From Spinellus fusiger (Eukaryota > Mucoromycota > Mucoromycetes > Mucorales > Phycomycetaceae), in the NCBI GenBank assembly GCA_025094145.1, contig JALLLS010000076.1, forward strand, positions 101,033 through 165,032: a stretch of 64,000 bases of DNA, read 5' to 3'. The position numbers were made by a program, and so were the translations under genes. Every line of letters starts with the position of its first letter. Within the stretch, counting starts at the first letter, position 1. The notes under the pieces were generated by a model. The model saw only the letters and a list, made by a program, of their open reading frames with translations, had not been told where the DNA came from and made no database searches. This document shows, piece after piece, positions 60,263 through 64,000 of the stretch.

Positions 60263-62732
60263 GGAATCGTAGGCTCCATTTTGTGTGTGTAAAATAAAAA
60301 TATCTTTTATTTCATGCTTTTAAATTGTATCAGTACATAATTACATTGATACTTATAGAGTTGTTCTATAAAAATAAAGATAAAAAAATACATTCATTAT
60401 TCACTGTTGACAATATCAGTAACATGATATAAATACGATGTAGAGTGGATGGCCTTAATTTCTAAGTATCAAAGAGGCTTTCTCTTTTATTTAAATCTAT
60501 CAATATTTATTAATATAAAAAGGTGCTGTGTTACTATATTTACATAGTAAGGATTATAGTTAATGAATACACATTTATATTTTCATACAGTTGCTTATCA
60601 TACTCACCATAATAATAATAATCCTGAGGATAAATACGGGTTATGCAAAAATAACAATGAGAATTACTCATGAGAATGTCATTGAATGGCAAATGTATGT
60701 ATATTGTACTGGTACTGAATAGGCAACATGTCAGGTACTAATGATGTTTTGGTATTAAAGAGTCATAGTATTCAAAAACAGGAGACTATGATTTCAGGTC
60801 AATGAACTAGTTTGATCCATGCTTAGATGGAAGATTCAGTCTGAACACACACACACACACACACACCTATTTACACTGATGCAATTGGTTTTATAATTAC
60901 TCTAGCCACCATGATGGTGAAATGCCTGTAGATTACTAAAAATTATTCACTTAAGAATAGAAACTATCTACACACCTTGCTAGTGTGTAGTTTTGATTGA
61001 AAGGAAAACATATTTATTATTATTTCCATGTCACTGTATGTCATAACCATTTGTCCTTGTTTAAGAACTTACTTTATAAATATCACAAGATTGGATACAA
61101 CAATTTATTGTGTATTTGTTTGTTCTGAGTCATGCTGAGTCAGTCCTTTGATACTATTGCTATTATATTGTTACAAGTAGAATAAGAATAATATATAAAA
61201 CTGTGTACTATTTATGACTAGGCAAACTCAAATTATTATTATGGCATATCACTTGTAGTTGAGATAAGTGTTTCCTGGACTCACTATGAATAGATCAAAT
61301 CATTCAATAGAAATGAGTAAAGGACTAAATGAATATGAATATTCTTGATGATACTACAGGTGTGTCTTGATGACCCGACTATTAATCTTATGCACTCACT
61401 GCCCAATAATTATACTTATGATAATATTAGCCTATAGATTAATCCATGCATTAGTTCATGCATTAACATTAGATTGCAAATGCAGAGAAGAAAGATGCTA
61501 TTCTACAGAACTAAGGACTAGTATTTATCATTTGCTGATGAAAAGAAACTTTGTAGCTACTCTGCCCAACATAGAAAAGGAAGAAAAAGTAGGAAATTTC
61601 TCTTTCTCTTTGCTCTCTACCAATAATGTAGAGCAAACACATGTTTTATCAAGGGACACGAATTAGTAAGCACAAAACAGCACTAAGCCCATAGCTCTAT
61701 TATTCAAAAGAGTACTGTGTGAGCCATTCAAACCAGTAAAGAAATAATAATAAAAAGGCCTACATAGTTTGATAGCATAAACATCAATATCTCAGCTACT
61801 TGCTTTGAGGAATGCAGTAGTCAATACAATCAACAGTGAAGAAGATATGAGTGAAGAGAAATATTCCAATGCTAAAGGGCAAATTCCAGTCTTATTTACA
61901 CTCATTGAAAACTCAAAGGCGTGAGATTTATTTTATACACTGACAAGGGCATATTTACATAACTCTAGTCTACTATCCTTCCTCTCTTTAACAAAGCATG
62001 TTGTGTATTTGCACTCCATTGGCAATATCTCGCCTGCTTAAAAGGAAGAGATCATACTTAAAAAAATATCATGTTCAAACTCCGGAATGCTTTTGAAGAT
62101 ACCCTTTTAATCTATATTTTCTCATTTCTCCAGCACTGATTTCTATTCAATTTCTATTCAATTTCTATTCAATTTCTATTCTTGATTATAAACTGTCTAT
62201 GAATAGAAATGCTGATAAAGAGAAAACATAAAAAATAAACAAAGGAATGGTATGAATAAAATGAGTAAATAAGCAAGTAAATAAGTAAGTAAATGAACAA
62301 ATAAACAAATAAACGAATGGGCGAATGAACGAGTGTAAGTAAAAGAAAGAGAAAACTGTCTGTCTTTGAATTGTCAAAGAGCGTAAAGAGTGTAAAAAAG
62401 AGAAAAATAATCACACTAATAATAATCACACTAATAATAACAATTATATTGATAATAATAAAAAGTCGGTGGGGTTTTTTCTACTCCTCTTCCTTTTCTT
62501 CCTTCCTTTCTTCCTTTCTTCCTTATTACTAGTATCTTGGCGCTCAGGCACTATAGCTGTAAAGTCTACTATTAAAACAACCTCTCTATACAGCTTCACT
62601 CATACACCCTGCATCATCACATCATATACGTTACTTTTACAGGGAACACTTAAAGAAAACCCAACTACGCATCTTCACAAGACTCTCATCATCTTCTACC
62701 TGTTCTCTTAACTTCATCTTATCCCAAACGTC
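60263..62732. other. 2.5-kb AT-rich intergenic region with minisatellites
   Basis: No gene is supported; the longest ORF (99 codons, 61367-61666) has no motif. There is a (CA)n run at about 60845-60866, an 11-bp tandem repeat at 62140-62182, AAGTAAAT/AACAAATA repeats at about 62256-62325, and CTTC-rich tracts just before the kinase start, probably part of its promoter. Confidence 0.55.
62140..62182. repeat. 11-bp tandem repeat (TTCTATTCAAT)n
   Basis: About four direct copies of an 11-base AT-rich unit. Confidence 0.92.
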
Positions 62733-64000
62733 ATGTCACTCGAGGAACGAGATATTGTGATTGGCAACAAGTATAAGCTAGGCAGAAAGATTGGTGCAGG
62801 CTCATTTGGAGAGATTTATTTAGGTAATGCTACATCTGCTTTGTCATCTCAAAGGCCTTGGACCTGATGAACTCGTTCTATTATTCTTTACATTATTGTA
62901 GGCTCTAATATTGTAAACTGCGAGGACGTGGGAGTCAAATTAGAAAGTACACGGGCTGCACACCCTCAGCTGGAATATGAAGCTAGGGTTTACAAGACAT
63001 TAGCAGGTGGTGTTGGTATCCCTTTTGTAAGATGGTATGGCAAAGAGGGTGATTACAATGTAATGGTTATGGATCTTCTTGGACCTTCCATGGAGGATCT
63101 GTTTAACTATTGTAAACGACGCTTTTCGCTGAAAACAGTCTTGTTGTTGGCTGATCAATTGGTAAAGACAATGGCCAGTAGCATCATACTCACTCTTTTA
63201 TGTAGCTATCGCGTGTGGAGTATGTACACTCCAAAGGTAAAGACATTGCTGAGCATGCTTATTGTGTAGTGGCTGTTGACTCTATTCTTATGCTTAGGAT
63301 TTATCCATCGAGATATCAAACCGGACAACTTCTTAATGGGTATTGGCAAACGTGGTAATCAAGTCAACATGATTGACTTTGGCCTTGCGAAACGTTTCAG
63401 AGATCCAAAGACAAATTCCCATATACCTTATAGAGAAAACAAGAATTTAACGGGGACACCTCGCTATGCCAGTGTTAATACTCATCTGGGTATTGGTAAG
63501 CTATCAGAGAGATCTACTGAGAAAGAGAGAACGGAGAAAATGTAGATGCTAAGCATAGTGTAGAACAATCTCGGCGTGATGATCTTGAGTCTCTAGGCTA
63601 TATTCTTGTTTATTTCTGCCGAGGACAACTACCATGGCAAGGAATTAGAGCACGGTCAAAGAAGGAAAAGTATGATAAAATTATGGAGAAGAAGATGACT
63701 ACACCTGCGGATATATTGTGTCGTGGCCTACACAGCGAGTTTGCAATCTATCTCAACTATGTTCGATCTCTTCGATTTGATGACAAACCAGACTATAGTT
63801 ATCTGCGTAAATTATTTCGTGATCTGTTTGTACGTGAGGGATTCCAGTATGACTATGTATTTGATTGGACAGTTCGTAAAATGGTATGCTCTTAAGCTCA
63901 ATATGGATGCTGATACTTGTCTATAGCAAGAAAAGAAGGTATCAGATGGTCAGCTTTTGCCTGTAGATGGTACCATGTATGATGCAGCACCTCTACGATA
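62733..64000 (+). CDS. Casein kinase I (CK1 delta/epsilon, Hrr25/Hhp1 type), 3' end outside window
   Basis: This is a Ser/Thr kinase with roles in DNA repair, trafficking and clock-like control in fungi. Exons: 62733-62823, 62902-63161, 63206-63236, 63298-63495, 63564-63883, 63927 to beyond the window end. The start [20 protein letters not shown] is typical. Seen are the glycine loop [10 protein letters not shown], the Lys of [18 protein letters not shown] (catalytic loop), [13 protein letters not shown] (DFG), the CK1 signature [17 protein letters not shown] and [16 protein letters not shown], then FDWTVRKM. The exon 4/5 junction must use the donor at 63496 to give the CK1 signature. The regulatory C-terminal tail is cut off by the window. 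All catalytic residues are present. Confidence 0.94.

Noticed and set aside
61367..61666. 99-codon ORF between HIR3 and casein kinase
   Set aside because: No motif, no splice context, surrounded by simple repeats; not distinguishable from chance.
1..64000. CRISPR arrays, bacterial-type operons, riboswitches
   Set aside because: None is present; all repeats seen are eukaryotic microsatellites, minisatellites or inverted repeats.

Overview
The window comes from a filamentous, early-diverging fungus, most likely Mucoromycota. It is eukaryotic nuclear DNA: nearly every gene is split by short GT-AG introns (37 to about 300 nt), intergenic DNA is very AT-rich and full of simple repeats, and mitochondrial proteins have fungal-type versions. 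Fifteen protein-coding genes are recognisable or well supported, plus one small orphan ORF. Exon joins were worked out by hand. For COX6, UTP15, NOP2, the methyltransferase, the GATA protein, SPF27, the WD40 chaperone and the KNOP1-like gene the joined exons keep one open frame. Family names come from motif recognition; no database search was run.

Layout: 1-2602 3' part of a Dicer gene; 2783-3228 COX6; 3614-5966 mitochondrial m-AAA protease; 6056-7795 (-) UTP15; 7796-10696 the divergent UTP15/NOP2 intergenic region, holding a 2.6-kb palindromic element with two inverted dead Fanzor (eukaryotic TnpB) copies; 10697-12784 NOP2; 13580-14224 (-) orphan ORF; 14225-23375 a 9.1-kb AT-rich region without genes, holding a perfect 98-bp inverted repeat; 23376-24914 SAM methyltransferase; 25535-30134 (-) kinesin with a predicted C-terminal membrane anchor; 31465-33794 GATA-finger protein; 34406-34934 transposon debris; 35208-36158 SPF27/BCAS2; 36785-41725 (-) SEN1-type helicase; 42249-45271 (-) ARS2/SERRATE; 45896-47745 AAMP/Sqt1 WD40 protein; 47746-50547 degenerate mobile DNA including a Tc1/mariner relic; 50548-51331 KNOP1-like protein; 51411-52316 (-) ATP4; 53220-60262 HIR3/CABIN1; 62733-64000 5' part of casein kinase I.

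Themes: several genes serve RNA metabolism (Dicer, ARS2, SEN1, SPF27), ribosome assembly (UTP15, NOP2, the Sqt1-like chaperone, KNOP1-like) and mitochondria (COX6, m-AAA protease, ATP4). Nothing suggests operon-like co-regulation, although UTP15/NOP2, ARS2/AAMP and ATP4/HIR3 are divergent pairs that may share promoter regions. The most unusual content is the Fanzor palindrome and the 98-bp hairpin. Both could give long double-stranded RNA if transcribed, in a genome that encodes Dicer and ARS2.
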